Counted from the first letter of the stretch, positions 8,921-16,347 are shown. The stretch: 64,000 nucleotides of DNA from Siphonobacter sp048595215 (GCF_048595215.1 NZ_JBMDWJ010000195.1:1-64000), one strand, 5' to 3'. Notes: generated by a model not told the origin, from the letters alone. Numbers and translations: made by a program.

Positions 8921-9031
8921 GTTAATCGTTTTTGGTCGCTAGCTAAGTATAAAGTATACATACAGGCTACCTATTGGAAACGATTGACTGATAACGGAAA
9001 ACTGACAACAGAAAACTGGACACTGAAAACT
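8921..9031. repeat. Inverted repeat and 14-bp-phased GAAAACT repeats before the Hint gene
   Basis: GTTAATCGTTTTTGG (8921-8935) pairs imperfectly with TTGGAAACGATTGAC about 40 bp later. Then GAAAACT occurs three times exactly 14 bp apart (8997, 9011, 9025), the last ending 11 bp before the Hint gene ATG. The CTGAAAACT motif also appears in the gaps before argC, argF' and susD. Confidence 0.55.
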
Positions 9032-9041
9032 AAATTTCCCT

Positions 9042-9998
9042 ATGAAGAAATTATTCCTGACTTTAGGATTAGCTGCTCTGGTAGCTACGGGTAGCTGGGC
9101 CCAGGATTCCGAGAAACGTCCCATTACGGCTGCTGAATATGAAGCTGCTAAAAAAATAGCAGTAAAAAACCTCGAAAAGGACACGTACGTGAAAGCGGGT
9201 AGTTTTATTCTTGACCGTTCGGGTGATCCTTTCGTCTTCAAGTTTTCGGACGGTACAGAGCGTCGGGTATACCTGTACAAACTTTTTGAAACGGAGAAAA
9301 TGTCCGAACTGGGCATGTACGCGATTTACACGACGCCCAAAGATGGTAAACTGAAAGCCTTTCCGTTACCCAGTCCGGATGCTCCGGGTGAAGTATGGGG
9401 CAAATACATCGACGACCTGAAGTACGGCGAAGAAGCCATGAAGGGCCTGTCTTCCTGTATCGCTTTTGCCCTGACAAAATCAGGGGTAGGCGGGGCTCCA
9501 GCCGCCGCTCAGGAAGGCGAAAAAATCGAGTATTGTTTCCCAGCGGATGCCTTGGTAACTCTGGCTAACGGTACCACAAAAGCTATTGCTTCGATTACAG
9601 CGGGCGACCAGATTCAGAGCTTCAATGCCAACACAAAAGTACTGGAAACGGCTACGGTAGAGAAACTGGATATTCATGCTAATCAGTCTTTTGCCCTGAC
9701 CCGTCTGACCTTGATGGATCCGGCGGCTAAACTGACGGCCTCTCAATCTACGCAGTGGGAATCGGTGAGTCTGGAAGCAACGGCCAATCACCCCGTACTG
9801 ACGACCAGCGGCGTTAAACGCATGAGCGAAGTGAACGTGGGCGATACGCTCTATCACCGTGATGCTCAGACCAACGTGCTCAAACCCTACGATGTATTCC
9901 TGACGCAATCGGCCATTCGTTCGGTGAATAACGTATACAACGTCAAGACTGATAAAGCTACGTACGTGGTAAACGGCACCGTAGTGATGGTCAAATAA
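9042..9998 (+). CDS. Secreted protein with C-terminal Hint (hedgehog/intein-type) domain
   Basis: A 318-residue protein with a signal peptide at 1-20 (MKKLFLTLGLAALVATGSWA, cleaved before QDS). Residues 21-164 form a domain I do not recognise, with a cysteine at 139. Residues 165-318 look like a Hint domain: C165 in EYCFPADALVTLANGT, GDQIQSFN, the TANHPV block with H250, VGDTLYHRD, and VYNVKTDKATYVVNG at the end. Hint domains catalyse an N-S acyl shift at their first cysteine, leading to cleavage or splicing. Here the usual terminal His-Asn is replaced by VVMVK and there is no C-terminal extein, so splicing is unlikely but N-terminal cleavage remains possible. It lies 137 bp after the amine oxidase gene. 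Confidence 0.75.
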   Translation: MKKLFLTLGLAALVATGSWAQDSEKRPITAAEYEAAKKIAVKNLEKDTYVKAGSFILDRSGDPFVFKFSDGTERRVYLYKLFETEKMSELGMYAIYTTPKDGKLKAFPLPSPDAPGEVWGKYIDDLKYGEEAMKGLSSCIAFALTKSGVGGAPAAAQEGEKIEYCFPADALVTLANGTTKAIASITAGDQIQSFNANTKVLETATVEKLDIHANQSFALTRLTLMDPAAKLTASQSTQWESVSLEATANHPVLTTSGVKRMSEVNVGDTLYHRDAQTNVLKPYDVFLTQSAIRSVNNVYNVKTDKATYVVNGTVVMVK

Positions 9999-10029
9999 GT
10001 AAACAACTCCCTTAACCAAAACTTGAACC

Positions 10030-10061
10030 AGCCCCTGCTTTCTAAAAGTGGGGGCTTTTTT
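10030..10061 (+). terminator. Intrinsic terminator after the Hint-domain gene
   Basis: AGCCCC (10030-10035) pairs with GGGGCT (10051-10056), with CTTT/AAAG pairing inside, followed by a run of six T. It separates the Hint gene from the GIN-domain gene. Confidence 0.8.
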
Positions 10062-10112
10062 GTGCAACGTTTTGCGAACTTCATGCATCCTTTACTAAAA
10101 CGAACGCTACTA

Positions 10113-10817
10113 ATGAAGAGATTTACTTTACTCACCAGTATGGCCGCTTTGGCCTTTTCATATCAGATACAAGCCCAAAACTGGCAGAAAACCCGTCCCG
10201 CAAGCGGATTTAATGGCATTCAGGTAAGTCACGGTATTGATTTATACCTTACCCAAAGCTCCGCTGAAAGTCTGCGTCTGGAAGCGAAAGGCGTGGAAGA
10301 AGATGAAGTGGTCTCTGAAGTGAAAGAGGGCGTACTGGTTTTGCGAATCAATCGGGAGTCAGGCATGGGCAACTGGGGTAAAAACCGCTCGGTAAAGGCG
10401 TATGTATCCTTTAAAACGCTCGAAAAATTACGGGCGGGCGGCGGCTCAGACGTGTACACGCAGGGGACACTGAACGTGGGAGATTTATCTGTAGATCTGG
10501 GCGGTGGATCGGATGCTCGTATGGATGTGAAAGCCAATCGTTTTTCGATTTCAGCGGGCGGCGGTTCCGACGCCGATTTATCTGGCAGTGCTCAGGTATT
10601 TGACGTCTCGGCCAGCGGTGGGTCTGACGTCAAGGCTACTGGATTTAAAGCTGACGTCGTACGCGTAAAAGCCTCCGGAGGCTCGGATGCTCACGTATAC
10701 GCCACCAAAGAGATTTCGGCAGAAGCGAGTGGGGGGAGTGATATTTACTACGCGGGTGGAGCGAAAACCGTATCCGTTCGAAAATCGGGTGGTAGTGACG
10801 TGACCCGGCGGGATTAA
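10113..10817 (+). CDS. Secreted head-GIN domain (DUF2807) beta-helix protein
   Basis: A 234-residue exported protein. Signal peptide about 1-22 (MKRFTLLTSMAALAFSYQIQAQ). The rest is a repeating beta-rich unit in which GGGSD or SGGSD recurs roughly every 18-22 residues (RAGGGSD, LGGGSD, AGGGSD, ASGGSD and so on to KSGGSD), the hallmark of the putative auto-transporter adhesin head-GIN domain. Function is unknown; members are thought to sit in the periplasm or on the surface. The frame is open back to 10023, inside the preceding terminator, so the ATG at 10113 with a proper signal peptide is used. It is convergent with aat. Confidence 0.85.
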   Translation: MKRFTLLTSMAALAFSYQIQAQNWQKTRPASGFNGIQVSHGIDLYLTQSSAESLRLEAKGVEEDEVVSEVKEGVLVLRINRESGMGNWGKNRSVKAYVSFKTLEKLRAGGGSDVYTQGTLNVGDLSVDLGGGSDARMDVKANRFSISAGGGSDADLSGSAQVFDVSASGGSDVKATGFKADVVRVKASGGSDAHVYATKEISAEASGGSDIYYAGGAKTVSVRKSGGSDVTRRD

Positions 10818-10862
10818 TAAAAAGAAGAGGATTGGACTCAAGCTCAGCCGTAACAGTCGTTT

Positions 10863-10899
10863 AAAAGAAAACCCCGCCTGATACGCGGGGTTTTCTTTT
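10863..10899. terminator. Bidirectional terminator between the GIN gene and aat
   Basis: A perfect 15-bp stem (10863-10877 with 10885-10899) around a 7-nt loop, flanked by A-rich and T-rich arms, so it can stop both convergent genes. It overlaps the last two bases of aat. Confidence 0.85.
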
Positions 10900-11533
10900 A
10901 AGAAATATTCGTGCGAAACGAAGGAATGAAAGGTGTAGGAGCATTATCACTAAATCGGCAACGCTGATCCAACGCAATTCGCAGACGGAACATGTACTCC
11001 GCCCGCGGAATTTCAATCGCTCCGTACCGCTTCACATTGTCATTGATAAACTGCGTATCGAGCAAGTAGTACTGACGTTCGCGTAAGCGTTCGATCAGGT
11101 AATGAAAGGCTACTTTCGACGCATTAGGAACGTTGTAGAACATCGATTCTCCAAAAAACGCCCCGCCAATCGACACGCCGTACAAGCCCCCGGCCAGTTC
11201 ATTATCCACGTACGCTTCGACGGAGTGAGCAAAACCCAGGCGATGGAGATCGGTATAGGCCTGAATGATTTCTTCGGAAATCCAGGTGCCTTCTCCATCC
11301 GCCCGCGTACGGGCACAGCCCCGCATGACGCCTTCAAAATCCGAATTGATCCGAATGGAAAAGGTATTTTTATTCAGAATGGGTCGTAAGGACTTGGCGG
11401 GTTTGTACGTATCAATAGGAATAATGGCCCGCGGCTCCGGTGAATACCAATACAGGGTTCCATCCGTGTCCGCCATCGGGAAAATACCATTCATGTAACC
11501 GTAGATAAGATCCTCTGCTGTCAGATTCGTCAT
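10898..11533 (-). CDS. aat: Leucyl/phenylalanyl-tRNA--protein transferase
   Basis: Transfers leucine or phenylalanine from its tRNA to the N-terminal Arg or Lys of proteins, marking them for ClpS-ClpAP degradation by the N-end rule. Length 211 residues is usual. Diagnostic segments are GYMNGIFPMAD (12-22), YWYSPEPRAIIP (28-39), the core GGLYGVSIGGAFFGESMFYN and LLDTQFINDNVKRYGA. It is divergent from the arginine leader region, which begins 154 bp away, and convergent with the GIN gene. No functional link to the arginine genes beyond arginine being the N-degron residue it recognises; that link is only suggestive. Confidence 0.95.
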   Translation of the reverse strand: MTNLTAEDLIYGYMNGIFPMADTDGTLYWYSPEPRAIIPIDTYKPAKSLRPILNKNTFSIRINSDFEGVMRGCARTRADGEGTWISEEIIQAYTDLHRLGFAHSVEAYVDNELAGGLYGVSIGGAFFGESMFYNVPNASKVAFHYLIERLRERQYYLLDTQFINDNVKRYGAIEIPRAEYMFRLRIALDQRCRFSDNAPTPFIPSFRTNIS

Positions 11534-11647
11534 ATCCGATCTATAAAAAATTTAACCCATGTACCGAACTACTCCGGCCTAACCAGCGGTTATAGGGAAA
11601 ATAAATAAAAAATTGATAACATTCGTGTGAAGTAATTAGTTTTTTCT

Positions 11648-11655
11648 AAACTTTG
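11648..11655 (+). promoter_or_regulatory. Candidate promoter of the arginine leader
   Basis: AAACTTTG matches five of the six fixed positions of TAnnTTTG and lies 32 bp before the leader-peptide ATG, a fitting distance for a start near 11662. No good -33 element is seen. Position rather than sequence is the main support. Confidence 0.35.
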
Positions 11656-11687
11656 CATCGTTTTTAAGAAACATCTCTTCAAAGAAA

Positions 11688-11783
11688 ATGAAATCACAGG
11701 CCATCATCGAGCCTTTTTTTGCTACCCAGCCACCGCGGCGGCCATTCTTCAGGCCGGAACGACGGAGGCCGGTACGCCTGTGA
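11688..11783 (+). CDS. Arginine-rich leader peptide of the arginine cluster
   Basis: A 31-codon ORF from ATG 11688 to TGA 11781-11783, too short for routine gene calling. Seven of the 14 residues at positions 17-30 are arginine, including an Arg pair (17-18), Arg22, an Arg triplet (25-27) and Arg30. It stands directly before eight genes of arginine synthesis and related function. Leader peptides rich in the product amino acid regulate amino-acid operons by ribosome stalling in many bacteria, and several are known in Bacteroidota. Its coding DNA is also the 5' and 3' arms of terminator-like stems. Translation has not been shown; arginine density and location are the evidence. Confidence 0.75.
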   Translation: MKSQAIIEPFFATQPPRRPFFRPERRRPVRL

Positions 11784-11789
11784 TTTTTT
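11691..11789 (+). promoter_or_regulatory. Transcription attenuator overlapping the arginine leader peptide
   Basis: Perfect 11-bp arms AAATCACAGGC (11691-11701) and GCCTGTGATTT (11776-11786) enclose the leader codons; the 3' arm runs into six T (11784-11789). A shorter alternative uses CAGG-CCGG (11750-11757) pairing with CCGG (11769-11772) and CCTG (11777-11780), ending in the same T-run. CGGCC (11739-11743) with GGCCG (11752-11756) is a third, competing hairpin. Inference: a ribosome stalled at the Arg triplet codons (11760-11768) would cover these arms and block termination; free translation would allow it. The exact switching scheme is unproven. Confidence 0.65.
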
Positions 11790-11905
11790 GGCCGTCCGGC
11801 ACACTATTTTCTTCCAGTATTGGTTGTATGAGTCGTTAAGCAAGGCTGTCTGACAAACAGTCAGTGTACTTTCATTCAACACGAGTTTCCTGTTTAAGTA
11901 ATCAA

Positions 11906-12574
11906 ATGAACGAATATAAAGTCCAGGTTGCCTCGAAAGAGCATCTGTACCTAGCTGAAGAAATTTGCTGGCACATGGAAGAAAGTGCCAAGCAACGCGG
12001 TACTGGTATTGCGAAGCGGTCGCCTGAGTACCTCCGCCGCAAGATGGAGGAAGGAAAAGCCATTGTTGCCATGACCCGTAAGGGCGAATGGGTGGGTTTC
12101 TGCTACATCGAAACCTGGGATCACGGCAAATTTGTGGCTAACTCAGGATTAATCGTCCATCCCGATCACCGCAAAAGCGGCATCGCGAAAATGATCAAGG
12201 AAAAAGCCTTCGAACTTTCGCGTACCAAGTACCCCAACGCCCGGATTATTGGTATTACCACGAGTCTGGCCGTGATGAAGATCAATTCAGAGCTAGGTTA
12301 CAAACCGACTACCTTCAGCGAATTACCCGTAGATGAGGCCTTCTGGAAAGGCTGTTCTTCCTGCGTGAATTTTGACGTGCTCAGCCGTACGGGTCGTAAG
12401 CATTGCCTTTGCACGGGCATGATGTTCGATCCTTCCTGGGAAAAAGAAAAAGAGAAAAAGACGAAGTGGAATTTCCTGAAAAATGCGAAAATCTACGAGC
12501 GTTGGAATAAGATTAAACAACGGCTGCTGTTGAGGCATCACGAAAAAGAAGAAATAGAGGAGCCCGTTCTCTAG
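11906..12574 (+). CDS. GNAT-family N-acyltransferase, probable glutamate N-acyltransferase of arginine synthesis
   Basis: A 222-residue GNAT protein heading the arginine cluster. The acyl-CoA-binding segment is LIVHPDHRKSGIAKMIKEKAF, with the Q/RxxGxG/A-type loop DHRKSGIA, and the N-terminal half has the usual GNAT strands. It has an unusual cysteine-bearing C-terminal part (CSSCVNFDVLS..., KHCLCTGMMFDP) and a basic tail. The classical argA and argJ genes are absent nearby, so this enzyme is the natural candidate for acetyl- or succinyl-CoA:glutamate transfer, the first step. That role is from context. The ATG at 11906 is chosen over an upstream in-frame ATG at 11864 because conserved sequence begins there. 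It lies 122 bp after the leader stop. Confidence 0.75.
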   Translation: MNEYKVQVASKEHLYLAEEICWHMEESAKQRGTGIAKRSPEYLRRKMEEGKAIVAMTRKGEWVGFCYIETWDHGKFVANSGLIVHPDHRKSGIAKMIKEKAFELSRTKYPNARIIGITTSLAVMKINSELGYKPTTFSELPVDEAFWKGCSSCVNFDVLSRTGRKHCLCTGMMFDPSWEKEKEKKTKWNFLKNAKIYERWNKIKQRLLLRHHEKEEIEEPVL

Positions 12575-12623
12575 GATTTATTGACGGTTACTGGGTAACT
12601 GTTCTTCGTTCGTTATAATTTTG

Positions 12624-12656
12624 GCGGGTGGGAAGCAATTCCTTCCCGCTTTTTTT
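12624..12656 (+). terminator. Intrinsic terminator between the GNAT gene and argG
   Basis: GCGGG (12624-12628) and GGGAA pair across a GCAA loop with TTCC...CCCGC (12639-12649), one mismatch, followed by seven T. It lies inside the arginine cluster, 50 bp after the GNAT gene, and directly follows an exact TAATTTTG (12616-12623). Confidence 0.75.
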
Positions 12657-12754
12657 AAGTGTCTTTCGGATGGAAATTGACGCTCAATTTCTGCCCTTTC
12701 CATAACCAGGAACGCGGAATTCAGTTCTGCAATCCACTGTCTACATTCAAAAAA

Positions 12755-13957
12755 ATGAGTAAACCCAAAGTTGTATTGGCGTATAGTGGTGGTCTGGACA
12801 CCTCTTTCTGTGTAAAATACCTATCGGATGATCAGGGATATGAAGTGCACTCTGTACTGGTAGATACGGGTGGCTTTACGATGTCGGAACTCCAGACCGT
12901 AGAACGGAACGCCTATGAATTAGGGGTAGCCAGTCACGCTACACTCGACGTAGTGAACGACTATTACGACAACTGTCTGAAGTATCTGGTATTCGGAAAC
13001 GTACTGAAAAACAATACGTATCCTCTGTCGGTAAGTGCCGAGCGGGTATTTCAGGCCCTGGCCGTAGCCGAATACGCCAAGCAAATTGGAGCGAAAGCAG
13101 TTGCTCACGGCAGCACCGGAGCCGGAAACGATCAGGTTCGCTTTGATATGGTATTCCGGATTGTGGTACCGGACGTGGAAATTATCACGCCCATTCGCGA
13201 CCTGCGACTGAGCCGTGAGGCAGAAATTGAATATCTGAAAGAAAAAGGCGTACAACGCGACTGGACCAAGTCCGCGTATTCCATCAATAAAGGGTTGTGG
13301 GGAACGTCAGTAGGCGGCAAGGAAACGCTGACCTCCGACGGATTTTTACCCGAAGAAGCCTGGCCGACGCAATTGCAGCGGCAGGATACGGAATCCCTGA
13401 CGCTGGATTTTGTACACGGTGAACTGAAAGGCGTGAATGGCGAAACGTTTGAAAATCCGGTGGATGCTATTCGGAAATTACAGGAAGTAGCCGCTCCCTT
13501 CGCCGTAGGTCGGGATATCCACGTGGGTGATACAATCATCGGAATCAAGGGTCGGGTTGGTTTTGAAGCCGCCGCTCCCCTGATTATCATCAAAGCTCAC
13601 CACGCTTTGGAAAAACACGTACTGACCGAGCAGCAGATCTATTTCAAGGAAATGCTTTCGGGTAACTACGGAACTCTCTTGCACAAAGGTCAATTCCTGG
13701 AGCCAGCCATGCGGGATCTGGAAACCTTCCTGCAAAGCACGCAGGAGCACGTAACGGGTCAGGTGAACGTTCAGTTGCAGCCGTACCGCTTCTTCGTAAC
13801 GGGTATCGAGTCGCCCTATGATCTGATGAGCAATGTCTTCGGCAGCTACGGTGAGATGAACAATGCCTGGAGTGGCGATGACGTACGTGGCTTCTCGAAA
13901 ATTGCCTCGAATCAGACCATGATTCACCGTAAAATCACTGAATTGAACGATAAATAA
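12755..13957 (+). CDS. argG: Argininosuccinate synthase
   Basis: Condenses citrulline and aspartate with ATP to argininosuccinate, the penultimate step of arginine synthesis. The 400-residue protein starts MSKPKVVLAYSGGLDTSFC, whose YSGGLDTS is the N-type ATP pyrophosphatase loop. Further matches are AHGSTGAGNDQVRFD and the region SINKGLWGTSVGGKETL. The frame is open to 12659 but crosses terminator-proximal DNA; ATG 12755 gives the family N-terminus. It is preceded by a terminator, so expression needs read-through or a local promoter, and it is followed after 113 bp by argC. The partner lyase gene argH is not in the window. Confidence 0.96.
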   Translation: MSKPKVVLAYSGGLDTSFCVKYLSDDQGYEVHSVLVDTGGFTMSELQTVERNAYELGVASHATLDVVNDYYDNCLKYLVFGNVLKNNTYPLSVSAERVFQALAVAEYAKQIGAKAVAHGSTGAGNDQVRFDMVFRIVVPDVEIITPIRDLRLSREAEIEYLKEKGVQRDWTKSAYSINKGLWGTSVGGKETLTSDGFLPEEAWPTQLQRQDTESLTLDFVHGELKGVNGETFENPVDAIRKLQEVAAPFAVGRDIHVGDTIIGIKGRVGFEAAAPLIIIKAHHALEKHVLTEQQIYFKEMLSGNYGTLLHKGQFLEPAMRDLETFLQSTQEHVTGQVNVQLQPYRFFVTGIESPYDLMSNVFGSYGEMNNAWSGDDVRGFSKIASNQTMIHRKITELNDK

Positions 13958-13961
13958 GGTG

Positions 13962-14060
13962 GATGGTTGGTTGTTGTAAGTTGTTGGTAGAAGCCAGTTT
14001 ACGAGAAACGGAGAACCGCAAACCAACAACTGAAAACTAGCAACAATCAACTACTACCGA
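13962..14060. repeat. Imperfect palindrome between argG and argC
   Basis: Left part GTTGGTTGTTG (about 13966-13976) then TTGTTGGTAG (13981-13990); right part AACCAACAACTGAAAAC (14021-14037) then GCAACAATCAACTAC (about 14040-14054). The reverse complement of the right part repeats the left with an insertion of a few bases. No T-run follows. Confidence 0.55.
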
Positions 14061-14070
14061 ACCACTATTC

Positions 14071-15027
14071 ATGAAGATTGGCATTATTGGAGCGGCTGGT
14101 TATACGGGGGGCGAATTGCTTCGCATTTTGATTCATCACCCCGAGGCAACCATTGCTTACGCTCATTCAAATAGTCAGGCGGGCAAACCCGTAGCGTCTA
14201 CGCACACGGATTTGTTCGGCGACACGGATTTAACGTTTGCCGAACACTTTCATACGGATGTAGACGTCGTATTCCTGTGTTCGGGACACGGCGAGTCGAA
14301 GAAGTTTTTGGCGGCGAATCCCGATTTCGAAAACGTACGGATCATTGATTTGAGTACGGATTTCCGGGACGAGTCCAACGGCTTCGTATACGGCCTGCCC
14401 GAACTGCAACGCGACGCGATCCGTCAGGCTCGGAAGATCGCTAATCCGGGTTGCTTTGCGACCAGTATCGAATTGGCCTTGTTGCCGCTGGCCCAGGCTG
14501 GTTTACTGAAGGACGAGGTGCACGTATCCGCCGTAACGGGCAGTACGGGAGCCGGACAGTCGCTCAGTGCGACGAGTCACTTTAGCTGGCGGAATAACAA
14601 CATGAGTATCTACAAAGCCTTTACGCACCAGCACCTGACTGAAATCGGGATGGTACTGCGAAAGGGACAGGCTGATTTCACGCATAAAATCAACTTTATT
14701 CCGTACCGGGGTAACTTCACGCGGGGTATTATGGCGAATGTGTATACGGATTTTGCGGGTACGCTGGAAGAGGCAACAAAGCTCTATACCGATTACTACG
14801 CCACGCATCCCTTTACGCACGTGAGTCCGGCGAGTATCGACGTGAAGCAGGTGGTAAATACCAACAAAGGTCTTGTACATCTGGAAGTACACGAAGGTCA
14901 ATTACTGATCACCAGTATCATCGATAACCTGACGAAAGGAGCCTCCGGTCAGGCCGTACAAAATATGAATCTGATGTTCGGACTGGATGAAAAAGCTGGT
15001 CTGAATCTGAAATCAGTCGGTTTCTAA
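14071..15027 (+). CDS. argC: N-acetyl-gamma-glutamyl-phosphate reductase
   Basis: NADPH-dependent reduction of N-acyl-glutamyl phosphate to the semialdehyde, third step of arginine synthesis. Length 318 residues, a short ArgC form. The NADP-binding start is MKIGIIGAAGYTGGELLRIL, the catalytic cysteine is in KIANPGCFATSIELALLPL (about residue 131), and HQHLTEIG with the later PYRGNFTRGI supply conserved substrate-binding residues. Whether the acyl group is acetyl or succinyl is not decided by this gene. Palindromic gaps precede and follow it. Confidence 0.95.
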   Translation: MKIGIIGAAGYTGGELLRILIHHPEATIAYAHSNSQAGKPVASTHTDLFGDTDLTFAEHFHTDVDVVFLCSGHGESKKFLAANPDFENVRIIDLSTDFRDESNGFVYGLPELQRDAIRQARKIANPGCFATSIELALLPLAQAGLLKDEVHVSAVTGSTGAGQSLSATSHFSWRNNNMSIYKAFTHQHLTEIGMVLRKGQADFTHKINFIPYRGNFTRGIMANVYTDFAGTLEEATKLYTDYYATHPFTHVSPASIDVKQVVNTNKGLVHLEVHEGQLLITSIIDNLTKGASGQAVQNMNLMFGLDEKAGLNLKSVGF

Positions 15028-15029
15028 GG

Positions 15030-15188
15030 AGTTTGAAAGTGTTTGAAGTTTGAGGAGATTTTGGGTTTCAAGAGTTTGAGCTTTGAATACGTATAAAGTT
15101 TGAATAAGGGCAAGGTTTAGATACAGATCAGTGTCCTGTTTGAAACGTTCTTAAACTTTAAACCTGCTCAAACCTCAAACTTTCTAAG
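15030..15188. repeat. Imperfect palindrome between argC and argD
   Basis: The first 35 bp after argC are built of GTTTGAAAG / GTTTGAAG / TTTGAGG words and the last 40 bp of this segment of AAACTTTAAACC / CTCAAACCTCAAACTTTC words, which are reverse complements with a few mismatches. The stem would be about 25 bp with a loop of roughly 90 bp. No ORF is credible here. Confidence 0.5.
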
Positions 15189-15214
15189 ACTTGGAACCAT
15201 AAAAATAACAAAGC

Positions 15215-16345
15215 ATGAATCCATTTAATGTTTACCCGCTCTATGACATCGAGCCTGTGAAAGCTCAGGGTAGTTATTTGTGGGATAAAAAAGGGGATCA
15301 GTACCTGGATTTGTACGGCGGTCACGCAGTCATCTCGGTGGGTCATTCACATCCGTATTACGTGGAAGCCCTGACGCATCAGCTTTCACAAATTGGTTTT
15401 TACTCCAATTCCGTACAAATTCCCTTACAGAAGGAATTAGGCGAGAAGCTAGGGGCTCTTTCCGGTTATCCGGACTATTCTTTGTTTCTGGTAAATTCGG
15501 GGGCTGAGGCCAACGAAAACGCCCTAAAACTGGCCTCTTTCTACAATGGACGTAAGAAAGTGATCGCCTTCAAAGCGGCTTTCCACGGTCGTACGTCCGG
15601 AGCCGTAGCGGTTACAGATAACCCTTCCATTGTAGCTCCCATCAACGATAATTCACACGTCACATTCATTCCCTTCAACGACGTGGAGGCTTTGAAAGCC
15701 AACATGAGCGAAGAAATCTGTGCGGTAATTGTGGAAGGCATTCAGGGCGTCGGTGGTATTCAAGTGACTTCTACGGAGTTTCTGCAGGCCGCTCGCCAGT
15801 TGTGCGATCAGTTTGGCTCTGTACTTATCTTGGATTCCGTACAGTGCGGATATGGACGGACGGGTAAGTTCTTCTCGCACCAGTTCACGGGCGTAGAACC
15901 CGATCTGATTACTACGGCGAAAGGAATGGGTAACGGCTTCCCGATTGGCAGCGTATTGATTTCACCCAAATTCCACGCCAAATTCGGCATGTTGGGTACG
16001 ACCTTCGGAGGAAATCACCTGGCTTGTGCGGCAGCGGTTGCGGTTCTCGACATTATGAAAAACGAGAACCTGATCGAAAACGCTGAAAAGCAGGGAGCCT
16101 ACCTGTTTGAGCAACTCAAAGGCATCAGCGGCATTAAGGAACTACGCGGTCGCGGTTTAATGATCGGTATCGAATTTGAACAGCCCGTCGATAAAATCCG
16201 AGATACCCTCTTGTTCGAACATAAAATTTTCTGTGGCTACGCGGGCAAGCATACCCTGCGTTTGCTGCCGAGTCTGGCCATCGGTCAGGCCGAAAGCGAT
16301 CAATTCCTGGAAGCACTCGATCAAGTATTGGCGGTAAACGCTTAG
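15215..16345 (+). CDS. argD: Acetylornithine aminotransferase
   Basis: PLP-dependent class III aminotransferase, 376 residues, converting N-acyl-glutamate semialdehyde to N-acyl-ornithine with glutamate as donor. Conserved pieces are GGHAVISVGHSHP near residue 32, LVNSGAEANENALKLA near 90, the FHGRTSG motif near 126, LDSVQCGYGRTGKFF (the aspartate that holds the pyridine nitrogen) and TTAKGMGNGFPIG carrying the PLP lysine near 235. It is shorter than enterobacterial ArgD, as usual for Bacteroidota. It sits between argC and argF' in the pathway order. Confidence 0.92.
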   Translation: MNPFNVYPLYDIEPVKAQGSYLWDKKGDQYLDLYGGHAVISVGHSHPYYVEALTHQLSQIGFYSNSVQIPLQKELGEKLGALSGYPDYSLFLVNSGAEANENALKLASFYNGRKKVIAFKAAFHGRTSGAVAVTDNPSIVAPINDNSHVTFIPFNDVEALKANMSEEICAVIVEGIQGVGGIQVTSTEFLQAARQLCDQFGSVLILDSVQCGYGRTGKFFSHQFTGVEPDLITTAKGMGNGFPIGSVLISPKFHAKFGMLGTTFGGNHLACAAAVAVLDIMKNENLIENAEKQGAYLFEQLKGISGIKELRGRGLMIGIEFEQPVDKIRDTLLFEHKIFCGYAGKHTLRLLPSLAIGQAESDQFLEALDQVLAVNA

Positions 16346-16347
16346 CT

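Noticed and set aside
8921..9031. Insertion-sequence remnant before the Hint gene
   Set aside because: No transposase fragment, no target duplication; the repeats are short and similar to other gap elements in the window.
11698..11720. Small terminator AGGC...GCCT followed by T7 at the start of the arginine leader ORF
   Set aside because: Only a 4-bp stem with a 9-nt loop. The T-run encodes Phe codons of the leader; too weak to call.
12669..12704. Second leader peptide before argG (11 codons, MEIDAQFLPFP)
   Set aside because: No arginine codons, no following hairpin of its own, and such short ORFs are common by chance.
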